Assembly (NCBI RefSeq): GCF_038502225.1
Contig: NC_091311.1
Location: 38,532,072 to 38,596,071 of the forward strand
Reading direction: 5' to 3'
DNA: 64,000 nt
DNA from: Cherax quadricarinatus
Lineage: Eukaryota; Arthropoda; Malacostraca; Decapoda; Parastacidae
Part shown: positions 25,938 through 38,738 of the stretch, in pieces
How positions within the stretch are numbered: position 1 is the first letter of the stretch
Layout: each line of letters begins with the position of its first letter
Translations under genes and position numbers: made by a program
Notes under the pieces: model-generated
Told to the model about the DNA's origin: nothing
The model's database searches: none
Seen by the model: the letters and a program-made list of their open reading frames with translations, nothing else

Positions 25938-26596
25938 TGTTAAATACTGAGGTGACACCTCACTCAGAGAAGGTGACACCTCACTCAGAGAAGGTGACAC
26001 CTCACTCAGAGAAGGTGACACCTCACTCAGAGAAGGTGACACCTCACAAAAGCCTGTCTCACGCATACATTTGTCTAACATAAAGTTAAATTTTTCGTTT
26101 GACAAAGGACACACACTGCATTTTGAGTTGTGTATACTCCATCCCTTGTAAAAGTATGGATACCTTTCACTTAGGACAAACTGGCAAAACTTTTGAGATC
26201 AGAGTTAAACAACGTAAATATGCAATATCTAATGGACAAGAATCCAGTGCTTTGTTCAATCATGTAAGGGATACAGACCAGTGTGAAAATAGAACTAATG
26301 CCAAAGGATTACATCCCTGTAATTCTACAGTACAACGGAATATTGTGGTATCATCTCTTATTAAGTATGATGCACAACATATTTCAAATATGGGTTCTGG
26401 GATCTATAAACTTGACAATTTTATAATCTAGATTAGAGGAAAAATATTTTTCACAAATATACAGAGTGTATTCTTCGTCAGACGAACAATTTAACTTCAT
26501 GTTGGACAAATGTATGCGTGGGACAGGTTTTTGAGAGGTGTTGTCACCTCCTCTGAATGAGGTGTCACCTCGGTGTTTAACATTTAAAATGTTAAA
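25938..26596 (+). mobile_element. Short PLE with inverted termini (PLE-3)
   Basis: Left and right ends are inverted copies over roughly 130 bases. On the left are gaggtgacacctcactcag, then cacgcatacatttgtctaac and aagttaaatttttcg. On the right the same blocks appear reversed (cgaacaatttaacttcatg, ggacaaatgtatgcgtggga, tgaggtgtcacctcggtg). Between them lies a GIY-YIG coding fragment. The left end has about five tandem copies of a 21-bp ggtgacacctcactcagag unit. Confidence 0.75.
26099..26431 (+). CDS. GIY-YIG endonuclease domain of PLE-3
   Basis: An intact frame of 110 codons; the ATG is simply the first in frame and may not be a real start. CVYSIPC takes the place of the GIY half and [13 protein letters not shown] that of the YIG half, where Tyr is replaced by His. 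[20 protein letters not shown] and [19 protein letters not shown] follow, then [11 protein letters not shown] at the end. This layout matches the C-terminal nuclease of Penelope-like elements. Loss of the YIG tyrosine may impair it. The upstream RT is missing. It differs clearly from the PLE-1/PLE-2 family. Confidence 0.8.
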   Translation: MTKDTHCILSCVYSIPCKSMDTFHLGQTGKTFEIRVKQRKYAISNGQESSALFNHVRDTDQCENRTNAKGLHPCNSTVQRNIVVSSLIKYDAQHISNMGSGIYKLDNFII

Positions 26597-26598
26597 CA

Positions 26599-26705
<107 letters not shown>

Positions 26706-26882
26706 ATTTAAGAAATTGCTGAAAAATCCGCTTTTACAGTTTTTTTTAAGAAACCCGGTGAGTGGTGCTAGCTCTACGACGGGGCGTTGCTAGACGGTGT
26801 GTAGGAGGAGGACTCGTTAAGTTCAGGTAGTCATTGGCTCTGTGGAGGTATACATCAACTACGACCGCTTGCTTGCTGGACT

Positions 26883-27235
26883 CAGTGGTCTAAGTATACT
26901 GTGGTCTGAGTGTACTGTGGTCTGAGTATACTGTGGTCTGAGTGTACCGTTGTCTGGGTGTGCTGTGATCTGAGTATACTGTGGTCTGAGTATACTGTGG
27001 TCTGAGTATACTGTGGTCTGAGTATACTGTGGTCTGAGTATACTGTGGTCTGAGTATACTGTGGTCTGAGTATACTGTGGTCTGAGTATACTGTGGTCTG
27101 AGTATACTGTGGTCTGAGTATACTGTGGTCTGAGTATACTGTGGTCTGAGTATACTGTGGTCTGAGTATACTGTGGTCTGAGTATACTGTGGTCTGAGTA
27201 TACTGTGGTCTGAGTATACTGTGGTCTAGGTGTGT
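26883..27235. repeat. 16-bp minisatellite, ~22 copies
   Basis: Units of tgtggtctgagtatac. The right three quarters are almost perfectly homogeneous; the left five or six units carry variants (agtgtac, ccgttgtct, ctgtgatct). Confidence 0.95.
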
Positions 27236-27302
27236 GCTAGAAGAACCAAGGACAGTACAATTATAGTTAAGATGTGGTTCCTAAGTGAGATATCTAATAT
27301 AC

Positions 27303-27306
27303 TATT

Positions 27307-27403
<97 letters not shown>

Positions 27404-27405
27404 GA

Positions 27406-27487
<82 letters not shown>

Positions 27488-27490
27488 TTA
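27303..27490. repeat. (AAT)n then (ATT)n, hairpin-forming
   Basis: About 33 AAT units switch at aatagaatt into about 24 ATT units, making an inverted repeat of roughly 70-100 bases per arm. The right end runs into a family E head (ggaagcgttaaacccctag). Confidence 0.9.
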
Positions 27491-28309
27491 ATATTATTAT
27501 ATTCAAGCGGAAGCGTTAAACCCCTAGGAGTCTTGCAGCTTCTGGAGAATGGGATTAATCATATCCAATATGACTACTAGGAAGGGCAGTTCCTGTTCCT
27601 CATCCTCCTCCTCCTCTCTCCCCTCATTCTTTATTCCAGGGGCTTGCAAGAATTATGAACATAAGTAACCTGGACGCTGGCCGAGTAACAACGTCCTGGT
27701 CGAGTACAACAAAGAGTTAGTGAAGTTACTACAACGCTCCATGATCCTTACACAACATGAATTAAGACAGTGTTTAAATCTAAAAAAAAATGCTATACCC
27801 TAACTTTTACGTAGAAATCCGTTTAAGGATCTTCAGCTTCTGATTAATTCGATAATTTCATTAAAGTCAGATAAAAAGTGGACATCCATATTAAATACGC
27901 GTTTTTATTCGTGTTTGTCTCCATTACTAATGCAGATTAGCACAAGCAAGCGATCAAAAAATGCAAAACAAGCCACAGAGAGGTAGGGGATGGGGGGGGG
28001 AGAGGGAAGGGGGGATGTAGGAGGTGGTAGGAGGGGATGTGCAGCCGCTCAAGGCCTTTTGCACTGTTGCCAATGTTGCGGCAGGACCAATGTAACGTGA
28101 GGTATTAAATGGAAATATCTGAGAGTAAGTCTGGTGACTTATAGCTTTTTACTTCCTTCATCTTCAGGATGCCACTTTTGTTATCGGGGCTCCCATTTTG
28201 ATCCAAATTGGGCTTAGACTCTGCAAGAATTTTTTTCCTTATGTTCTATCCAACGTCACAGTTTTAAGTAAAATTTTATGGCAATTACTATAGGTCTGTT
28301 TGTTTCAAA
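27491..28309. other. No gene recognised; family E head at the left edge
   Basis: After the short family E stub I see a CTC-rich stretch near 27600 and a G-rich stretch near 27990, but no credible frame. Confidence 0.4.
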
Positions 28310-28392
28310 TATAGGGTGTTTCAAAAACATGGAGCCGATCGTGGAATATACTGCTTTGAAATTGAGTCCATATCTTTGAAACACCCTGTATA
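28310..28392. mobile_element. 83-bp MITE
   Basis: Terminal inverted repeats tatagggtgtttcaaa and tttgaaacaccctgtata, with TA at both outer ends, as expected of a mariner-like non-autonomous element. No coding capacity. Confidence 0.65.
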
Positions 28393-29460
28393 AAAATAAA
28401 AATTACCTTGTTGAATTTGAACTAATATGTAATGCAAGTTTTTTTTCCTTATACTCAGGTGGCCTGATATGGGGCCGGATCAGAGGGGCGTTAACCCCCG
28501 CAAACATCCTTGAGGTATCAAGTATGAACGAGAGGCCATAAGGAACAAACACGTGCTAATGCAGACAAGCCATCACACCCAACTATTTCTGCAGGCATGA
28601 CATCACACAGCACCATCCTCTTAACAACAGTCTGTATTTCACTGCTGCTAAAGCAGTCAAATGGGCGACTGCTTCACCAGTCTTTAACAGTAATTATCTC
28701 ACTGTGTATTTTTTAGTGTGCTCGATGGGTCTGAGTTTTCACTTCGTGATTAAAGCTTTTTATCGCATTTATCTTACAGTTCATTTATTGCTGCTATGGC
28801 ATATTATAATTATTTAATTTTTTAGTGACAACAGTAACGAACTAAACCCTCCTAACCTACCCTAACCGAACCTAACTTAACGTAAATAACGTAATGGAAA
28901 AAAATGCTGAAAACCGTTGTGAGTAATCCACAAACAATTCGCTAAGATGGGTTGTACATTCAGCTGTTGCTGGTGCAACCCATCATACCAAAACAGCTTC
29001 AGCAAGCAACGCATCACGCCCACCTGTTGATGTATTCAGCGCATCACGCCTATCTGCGCTTGTACCGGAGAGGCTTCTCAATGCCTTCCAGATTTCTGCA
29101 TTTATAAAATATATAAAAAAAGTGAAGGCATATCATCATAACCTGAATCGCTGATGCGGTTCATAGTGTTAATGTTAAATTCTGTTAATATTAAACTTAG
29201 GTGAAATGCTTAGCTCTACGAGGGTCATACAGCGCCTGGGGAATGGGAGGTACACAGACCTGATTCAAGGGAAGGAATGGTAGCTCCAGACTCCACTTGC
29301 AGTTATATTAGCATTCCCTTCTGCTGCATCAACTCTCGTAAGCAATGGACCTTGACCTGGATCAATAGCATAGATTTTCTTCCACAGTTAGAGTGAGTCA
29401 CTAGAGGGCCATTTAAAGGCCAGTGACTGTGCCCAACCCTTAAGTGCGGCTTATGCAAAT
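28393..29460. other. No gene recognised
   Basis: Contains a possible LINE D 3'-tail scrap (28455-28510, gggcgttaacccccg), a degenerate catcacgcc-rich patch (28940-29060) and a family E-like fragment (29198-29300, catacagcgcctgggg). Confidence 0.4.
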
Positions 29461-29464
29461 TAAA

Positions 29465-29632
29465 CGTGTGGATGGAATAATATTTCTAGCAAGTATATTC
29501 ACGTGGGTAGAACAATATTCTAGGAAGTATATAGCCGTAGTTAGAACGATATTTCAAGAGTATACACATAGGCAGAACAATATTTATTGTAAGTATATAC
29601 ACGTAGGCAGAATACTATTTCCTACGAGTAAA
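29465..29632. repeat. Degenerate ~35-bp tandem repeat
   Basis: Five diverged units with gtaggcagaacaatatttc and aagtatatacac blocks. Confidence 0.55.
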
Positions 29633-29639
29633 ACCATCA

Positions 29640-30670
29640 AACATACCCGCTTCTTCCGGTAGTCACTGCTGAGAAATGTAACGTTACAGAGATCCGATTA
29701 CATTATCTCTTTCATACACAGATCTTTGACCTAATATTCGGCTTCAGTAATCAAGTCCACCACCTGCGGGATTAGTTGGATGCCACATCTGCAGCTGCCT
29801 AGAATGTGCAGTTCCTCGTGTGACAAGAACAGTTGTGTATCTGTCATTTACCACGTAAATATTTCTCCATCAAGGAGTAGAAGACAACTTGATTCCTTAA
29901 GTATGTTAAGTATCCCTAAGTATCCCCCGAAGAAATACCTTTCAGTGATTGAGTTTTTCGTTATGTTTTATGGTTCCTCAAAACTTTCGTCTATAACTTG
30001 AGAACGTCTTATCGAAGCGATTTCAACTTTTCAACGTTGAAGTATTGTACCAGGGAAAGGGCTCATGCAACTACCTGGGAGTGCAGGTGTCCTCTTGTCA
30101 AAGTTGTATAGCCCATTACTGAAACGTCATTTAGATGAAATAATTCAAGAAAGCCTCTTCTGATAGGCGTCATGCATTCAAAAACAAAAATGTATCCTAT
30201 TTAGAAAATGGCTGAGATTCTTATTGGATTCTTATTGCCAGTTTTGTGTAAAATGACGATTTCCTCGTTATATCACATTAAACATAATTAAACGTATCTC
30301 TCTTCAATGGTTTCCATATTTAATGAGTGACATATCTTACAGAGAGGATGCTGCTCAGTAAGCCTATGCTATGTAGGTGCAAATTTGTCCATATGCTAAA
30401 ATAGTTACAAAAATTGGACTCACCAGATGATACTATCAACGCTGTGATGGCGTAGAAAGACGCACATAACGCTAACGCAAGTGGAGACCCATAATGAGAT
30501 AAATCAGCTGCAGAAATCACCTAAACCACCCAAATTCACGCAACCAAGAAAGTCGGTTGTCACCCCACTGTCATGCGAAGTGCGATTTCTGGGATAACAG
30601 GAAAATCCCTCTCATGATCCATCTGCCTGTAGCATGTAATTCCCTTCTACTCAGATACACTGTACTTGTT
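29640..30670. other. No gene recognised
   Basis: Unique-looking AT-rich sequence. Open frames up to 73 codons, with no domain. Confidence 0.4.
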
Positions 30671-30845
30671 TTCAAGACTGAAGGACTGAATGCATCGACT
30701 CAAGACTGAGGAACTGATTACCTCATACACCTCCTTATCTCTCGCTGATTGTCTCTGTACTGGACCGAAGAAACCACTGGGTGTCGAAACGTTTGCAGAA
30801 TAAAGATTTCCAAATATTTCCAAATGCTGGTATATCCTACTTAGA
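30671..30845 (+). repeat. PLE-type terminus
   Basis: Contains gactgaggaactgattacct and ctgtactggaccgaagaaac, a degenerate hairpin, then gtcgaaacgtttgcagaata and aagatttcc, in the order seen at 46488-46680. Confidence 0.55.
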
Positions 30846-30944
30846 AGGTTGTTGTTATTAATTTTGAAATGGTTTTGTATCATGTTTTTCATTCAGTAAC
30901 TGGAGTTTGTCTCTTCTGAATTCAGTCAACTTTTAATGGCTACC

Positions 30945-31020
30945 TGGAGTCTACCTGGAGGTTATTCCGGGGATCAACGCTCCCCCGCGGCCCGGAGAAA
31001 CGTTTCATGGTAAAAGCTGT
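30945..31020 (-). mobile_element. LINE D 3'-tail fragment
   Basis: ctacctggaggttattccgg then ggatcaacgctcccccgcgg, the inverted form of the tail at 34900-34990. Confidence 0.6.
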
Positions 31021-31079
31021 GTAGGTGCAAATATTTCGAAATTACTTAAGCCTAGTTAATAAACTTGCAGTTGTTGGAT

Positions 31080-31700
31080 TCTGTGCAAGAACTGGAGAAT
31101 GCATCATCTAACTGGCTTTAAACTTTCAGTGCTGATATATATTTCTCAAACGAAGATTCTCTTTTGATTTCGGGTTGCGTTGCGTAACTCTTAATTTGCC
31201 AAATTAAGGAAATTGGTTCCTGTGAAATAGCTAGAAAACTTCTCTTTTGATCAACTTTAAACCTTAAACGCCGGTGAGTTTGGCTTGTGTTGGCTGCCAT
31301 TTTTCATGAAGTTCGGATAATGAAAATACGGGTTTTCATGTGAATGCCTTATCCGATTATCCTGAATACTGGAACGCCGATAAGTAGATAATGTAACTTT
31401 TGAGCGGCTTCAAACTTCAAGTGCCTGTGTATTTTGGGATACTGATCTCTGTGACACAAGTAGAGAATGTCCTTTCAGACTGATTTTAAACTTACAAAGC
31501 TGGTGCTTAGAAGTGAATGGTTTCAATTAGCTTTGGGCAATGTTGAACCTGATTTGTCATTTGTATTGAAGAATAACAAAACAAGGCACAATATTGTATT
31601 GAAGAAGTTGGGATATTAGTTTCCATGCAATAACTAATAAATTTCTCTTCTGATTAGCATTAAAACATCAACTATACTATTTATCTGCATCAGAAGTTCA
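31080..31700. repeat. Very degenerate ~100-150-bp repeat
   Basis: Blocks of the type gagaatgt, then ctgattttaaact, then a gctggtg-like block recur about five times (near 31095, 31235, 31390, 31465 and 31640). Spacing is uneven and divergence high. Confidence 0.35.
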
Positions 31701-32119
31701 TGCAACACTGCACAATTCCTACAGATTACACAGCGACCGCAACACGTCTAGTGTGATTTCGGATTCTTGGCGCTAGGCTGATTTTATATCAGATTTTTGG
31801 GGCTTAGAAAGGAAAATTTGGAACCAATGTTATGAGCATGATTAGTGTGCTCTGGAAATCACTGGGAAGGAGGCTACGTTTATCGTAATTCACGAGTTTG
31901 ATCCAGTGAAGGAAAGGATAGCTTTTCTTTGGAGGTATATAGCCCTCCAGCAGCATCAAGCATCTTCATTAAAGGAACCAGCGACTAAAGACTCTTCAAT
32001 AGATCATCAAATATACTCTCCATCAGATCACATCAACAGCGACTTTCCGCATGCTAGCAAAACCAGTCTGCCCTTGATGATACCTTCATCAATTCCACTT
32101 CCCGTGTGTGGGAGGCTTC

Positions 32120-32240
32120 CTGAGATAGTAATTCCCACGTATTAGTAATTTCAGCTCTGCTGCAAGAAGTTGAAGAGGCCTATCGTGGCGAAACGTTTCA
32201 TTAAACTATCCTAATATTTCACATCTGTCAGTGTTTTATA
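32120..32240 (+). repeat. PLE-type terminus
   Basis: gttgaagaggcctatcgtgg then cgaaacgtttcattaaacta, a divergent terminal hairpin. Confidence 0.45.
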
Positions 32241-32319
32241 CCATTCCTTGACATACTGCAATGAAACCTTCGAAGCAGCCTTGGCTGCTGAGCCGCCCGT
32301 TAGCCTTACTGAAATCACA

Positions 32320-32470
32320 AATAACTCGCACATAGGAGAGAGGAGCTTACGACGACGTTTTGATCCGACTTGGACCTTTTACAAAGTCACTGGTAAATGG
32401 TCCAAGTCGGACCGAAACGACGTCGTAAGCTCCTCTCTCCTATTTGCGGGTTATTTGTGTATTGTTGCAA
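32320..32470. repeat. Foldback of PLE-type termini
   Basis: Left arm cgcacataggagagaggag, cttacgacgacgttttgatc and cgacttggacc. The right arm is its inverse, with gtccaagtcggaccgaaacg. Arms about 70 bases with few mismatches, spacer under 15 bases. A solo plus-strand version lies at 48850-48920. Confidence 0.7.
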
Positions 32471-32479
32471 TCAAGTTTG

Positions 32480-32858
32480 AGTCCAGAAAAGAGAAGGCAA
32501 CTCCATTTCCTTTAACCAAGAGCCTTTCACTAGTTACAGGACCCCCATCCCCTTAAATAAATAAAAAAATAATCGCCTGTGACCTTCAGCATGGCAGTAC
32601 ATGCAGCTAATCATGAATGATGTCTTTAAAAACAGGAAAAGTTAATAACAACGAAGGAAAACAGAGAGTACAGATGAGTTCTGTGTTGAGGAAAAAGAAG
32701 TGGTTAATTCAGTGATAAAAAGAAGGTTGTTTTACTGGTCTTATAGAAGAGCAAGACAAGAAGAGCTTTTATCTCAGAGTGTGTGCAGTGTGTTGACTAC
32801 ACCATGACGTCTGTGTGTGTTAGTTACTAGTTATCAAAGGCACTTGTAGATAGACAAG

Positions 32859-32862
<4 letters not shown>
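32480..32862. other. No gene recognised
   Basis: Unremarkable A-rich sequence. Confidence 0.4.
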
Positions 32863-32932
<70 letters not shown>

Positions 32933-32933
32933 C

Positions 32934-32998
<65 letters not shown>

Positions 32999-33022
32999 CA
33001 TGTGTGTGTGTGTGTGTGTGTG
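32863..33022. repeat. (TG)n microsatellite
   Basis: About 75 TG units with two TGAGC interruptions. The right end is the LINE C 3' junction. Confidence 0.95.
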
Positions 33023-34197
<1,175 letters not shown>

Positions 34198-34379
34198 TGA
34201 AAGAGACACTTCTGCAACATCTGGGTATTTTTATTACTAAGAAGGAAGAAGCGGGGCTCATGATAAACGAGAAGAATGTGTCGACGACACAGGCGGCATA
34301 CCAACAGGTATTGATATATAAAAAAAAGGAGGATGCGAGAAAATATTTTGAGCGAACCGAAACACTATCTGAATCAAAA

Positions 34380-34990
34380 GCTAAAATCTGCAATATGTCG
34401 GTGGATACAAATTAATTGCAAGAGATCTCTAAGACAGTGAATGCAATCCCAATATTTAAGAAAGGAGGCAGACAGGAAGTGTAAACGGTTTCATAAAGAG
34501 TGTCGGGTTTAGAGATGGCAAATCTTGTCTCACAAACTAGCTGGAGATCCTTAAGAAAGTAACAAGAGAAAAAGAGAGATGAGTGGACTGCATATTCTTG
34601 GACTGCAAGAAGGCATATGTCTAGCAAATGTAAGAACAGCAATTAGGATCGTTTATAATTTTTTTTTTTTGGAGGGGGGGGGATTCTGTAAATTAGATAT
34701 GGCAAAACATTCAGGGTATGCACTATCTGCCTGGAGCATGAAAGGAAATTTGAGAAGGTGCAGAAGTTGCCAGTGAGGTTGATCCTGGAGTTGAGATGCG
34801 AAATAAGACCAATCGATTCCTAAAGTCAGTACCGGATCAGCCGGACTGTGGTTCGTATGTTGGACTACGTGCGGCCATCAGTAACAGCCTCGTTGATAGG
34901 GCCCTGATCCACTGGGAGACCTGGTCATGAACCGGGCCACGGGGGCGTTGGTCCCCAGAATACCATTCAGGTAGACTCCAGGTAAGGTAT
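34380..34990 (+). pseudogene. LINE relic, RT pieces and 3' tail
   Basis: The plus strand shows AIPIFKKGGRQ near 34440 and SVGFRDGKSCLTN followed after a stop by LEILKKVTREKERDEW near 34500-34580. These match RT motifs before the catalytic core. A large deletion then leads to SVPDQPDCGSYVGLRAA and HWETWS (34830-34925) and the tail gggccacgggggcgttggtc. Its tail resembles LINE D. Confidence 0.65.
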
Positions 34991-35096
34991 AGGACAAGGA
35001 CATTAAAATAATGTATAAAGTATCCAGACGACTTGAATCTTGATAAGGCAGATAGAGACAGAGACAGGACTCAAAAAGTGTCCCCATTTATGTTTT

Positions 35097-36770
35097 TAAA
35101 GTTGCGCAGAAGCACTTAAACCCCATCAATGACGTGATGTTTAATACATTTAGGGATGGACCGGTATGCACCTGGAGTTTACCTGGAATCGCTTCCTGTG
35201 GTCACCGCCCCCACAGCCCGATTCCAGCCCAGACCTAATGGTTGCTGGCCTGACTAATCAAGCTGTTAGCTCCCATATCCTGTAGTCCAACGGATGCACC
35301 ACAACCCGGTTGATCAGGAACTGTTTTGAGAAATCTGTCGAGTTTCCGTTTGAAGGCAGCTAGGAGTTTGTTGGTAATCCCCCTTATGCGTGAAAGGAGG
35401 GGGCCGAAGAGTCGTGGTCCCTTAACACTTATTAAGTTTTCTCATTATACTTATTGCTCCCCTGTTTTTCATCTGAGGTATCTTGCACCGTCTATCAAGC
35501 CTTTTGTATTCATAAGCAGTAATTTCGCAATGCAGATTTGGTACCGATCCCTTCAGTATCTTCCAGATGTAGATTATAATGTATCTTTCTCGCCTACATT
35601 CTCAGGAATATAGCTCTAGGGACTTCAAGTAATGAGTTTATACAAGCTGTGAAGGTTCTCTGTGCATTTTCCAGCTTAGTAATTTCGCCTGGCTATTAGT
35701 GCACAACAATACTCTAGCCTAAAGAAAACAAGTGACCGGAAGAAAGTCATTGTTTTGGCATCCTTTGTTTTGAAGGTTTTAGTTACCCAACCTTTCATTT
35801 TTCTTGCAGTTGCTCCTTGAACGTGAGATCTGACATTATCACTCCCAGGTCTCTCCCATTTGACTTATGTTCTATTGAGTGGTTTGAGTTTGTCTCGTAC
35901 TCTGATCTTGTTTTTATTTTATCCATTCTTCCGTGGAGTAAAACTGAAACTTGTCCTCACTGAACATTAATTTGCTGTCAGTGACCGAATGGAAGACTTG
36001 GTTTATATCAGACTGGAGATTCATTTTGTCTTCAATGGATGTTACTTTCATACTTATTCTAGTATCGTCTGCAAAAGAAGATACAGCGCTATGATTTATA
36101 TACCTCTGTCGGAAATGATAATGAGAAAGAGAAGTGGGGCGAGTACCCTGCCTTGGGGGACAGAACTTTTTACTGTAACAACCCCTGATTCCTCTGTTTA
36201 CTATTACTCTTTGTGTTTTATATGTGAGGAAGTTAAACATCCATGTGCTCACCTTCCCATTTATTTCTTTTGTACGTATTTTGTGCGCAGTTACCAAGTG
36301 GCCGAACTTATCAAAGGTTTTTGAAAAGTGATTGTATACTTCATCTGTATTTTCTGTGTTCAGGACCATCGAAGACCATGTTGTAATTCCCAAGCAGTTG
36401 CGAAAGACAGCAGCGACAAGTTTTAAACCCATGTTGACCTGGGTTGTGCAACTGATGTGATCCCACGTTAGTGGTAATCTTGCTTTTTATAACCATTTCA
36501 GAGATCTTGATAATGTGGGAGGTTAGGGACTATTGGTCTGTAGTGTTTTGCTTAACTACCACCTTTGTGGAGCAGGACGATATCAGTGGTTTTTAATGAC
36601 TGCGGGATAACTCCAGAGTCTAGGCTTCTCCATAATGAATATTTAAGGCACATAATAAGGGTTTCTTGTAACTGAGTCATTATATGACTAACGTGAGCTT
36701 CAGAAAAAAATCCTGCATTTATCCAGACATTTAGGCTAGTACCATTAGCAAAGTAGATGATATGAAACAT
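35097..36770 (-). pseudogene. LINE D, long decayed copy
   Basis: On the minus strand from 36770: WRSLDSGVIPQSLKTTDIVL and LHKGGS (RT entry). After frameshifts come FSKTFDKFGHLVTAHKI (motif A), WMFNFLTYKTQRVIVNRG, SSFADDTRISMKVTSIEDKM (catalytic F-x-DD) and LMFSEDKFQFYS. The C terminus follows with LFGPLLSRIRGITNKLLAAF and KRKLDRFLKTVPDQPGCGAS, and the 3' tail. Several frameshifts and stops make it inactive. It converges tail to tail with the relic at 34380-34990. Confidence 0.8.
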
Positions 36771-37365
36771 TTAGTTAGTCCCAAGGTGATCGGAAAGTGT
36801 AATGACCTGGATGAGATAGAAAAAGCAGATTCCATGCACAATTTACAAGAAATTGGGGCCTAGGACGTATGGAACTAGTAAAACCTGCAAGGTGGAGTCA
36901 GGAGACGACACCCCGGCCTCTGCAACTGCATCTAAGTAATCACACATACCACATACACACCTACATTAAAATGCTCACCACTACCTAGGGGCTCACAGCC
37001 AAGCATGCAAAGCACGAGAAAGTTCAGAGGTGTGCCACCACCTTGGTCAGGAAGTTCAGGGTCAAGAGACTGGAGCACTATTATAATTGTGTGAAATGAT
37101 AAACCAGTGTGGGTCATTTAGAACACGAGTGGTGGCGGCTCGATTCTACATCCACTAATAACGAGATAGAATCCCCACTCTGGTAGTTAGGCTTTTCTTA
37201 AGAGGTATGAGGAAAGATTATTTTTTTATTTATAGTCTTGTAGAGTGTTTATTCTGTGGGGATCATACAGTGTAGGAGGCTCGATCCTCCGTCTTTAATC
37301 AAGAAACGGTATAAACCTTGGAAATAAATATCGACAAGTTGGTTTAAAAAACTACGTAAGAAAAC
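36771..37365. other. No gene recognised
   Basis: No convincing frame. A family E-like scrap may lie near 37245-37310 (gatcatacagtgtaggaggc). Confidence 0.35.
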
Positions 37366-37480
37366 ACTAGGACATATTTATTAGAAAATTTTCGGTCCTG
37401 AGACCTTGATCACGATAAAGTGATCAAGGTATCAGGACCGAAAAGTTTTCTAATATGTCCTAGTGTTTGCTTACATGTTT
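37366..37480. repeat. Foldback of PLE-type termini
   Basis: Arms of about 45-60 bases: aacactaggacatatttatt and ttttcggtcctgagacct on the left, inverted on the right (aggtatcaggaccgaaaa, ctaatatgtcctagtgtt). A related single terminus is at 51475-51540. Confidence 0.7.
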
Positions 37481-37559
37481 TTTCTAAACTAGTCAAGAGA
37501 TACACATAGTACCAATCAGTGTTCACGTTGTCGTCCATCCCGGAGGAAAACTGAGCGAG

Positions 37560-37767
37560 TTGATCTTTATATCATTAGAGTGGAAAATTAGGAGGTATTT
37601 GGTCGAAATAGTGAACAAGGTTCAAGACACGAAGACTGGAAGCTGGTCGCCCACATGACCCAAAAGGATGCCAGAAGTAACTCTTCTGTGCAAGAGCAAC
37701 AAGAAAATGGAACGAGCTAAGTAGAGCATATAACCTAGATAAGGAAAGCTTCGATTCAGTATCCTGA

Positions 37768-37770
<3 letters not shown>
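37560..37770 (+). other. Possible LINE C-terminal scrap
   Basis: The plus strand reads [15 protein letters not shown] in one frame, similar in style to the RKWNSL block of LINE C. Too short to assign. Confidence 0.25.
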
Positions 37771-38002
<232 letters not shown>

Positions 38003-38097
38003 TTAGGGATTACGGTATTTTTGTCTGGTGGTAAAAATGTTACGTAAACAGTAATGGATGGGCTTCAAGCCTCATTAACCAACCAGCCAAAAGATGC

Positions 38098-38300
38098 ACG
38101 TTTCTGAAACAAACTTTTATTGGGACAGCGTTTCACTCTATGTAGAGCTCCATCAGTTCACGGAACATAAGGAAAGAACACTTCAATAGGCCTACTGGCC
38201 CATGCTAGGCAAGTCCAAGTCACGCCCACTTGAGAAGGAAGGAGCACTGCTTCAGGCCTACTGGCACAAGCAAAACGTTTTCTTTCACTGTTCTAGTCAT
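38098..38300. repeat. PLE-type terminus and interspersed scrap
   Basis: The minus strand gives gatggagctctacatagagtg then aaacgctgtcccaataaaag (38100-38155). It is followed by aataggcctactggcccatg, a short repeat similar to one near 2025 (aataggcctgct). Confidence 0.5.
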
Positions 38301-38435
38301 TACATTGGGATCCACATAGAAACAATTGCACTGCGATAATGGTGGATGACGTGGACTTTTTCATCAAGAAACCCATGCAACAAGGACTTAAATGGAATTA
38401 AATGTCCTTCAAAATTTAAAAATTATATATTGCAA

Positions 38436-38440
38436 GCACA

Positions 38441-38529
<89 letters not shown>
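38436..38529. repeat. (CA)n microsatellite
   Basis: About 45 CA units. Confidence 0.95.
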
Positions 38530-38531
<2 letters not shown>

Positions 38532-38738
38532 ATGTAGACTTTTATTTGCTTTCAATCAGCTTCAGTTATGTGTAGTTGTTCCTCCCTTATATGTAGCTGT
38601 ATCTTATATTCTTTATAAGTATTTATATATACCTGTTATATGTATTAGCAAACTAGCCGCTACCTGTGTATTTATTGTTAAATTCCGCTTTTGTTTTTGT
38701 ATCTTTTTTAAATGTTGAGTCCGCCTATGGCAGTGAGA

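Noticed and set aside
25955..26045. CRISPR-like array (five short repeats near a nuclease ORF)
   Set aside because: The 21-bp units are contiguous with no spacers, and the context is a eukaryotic PLE.
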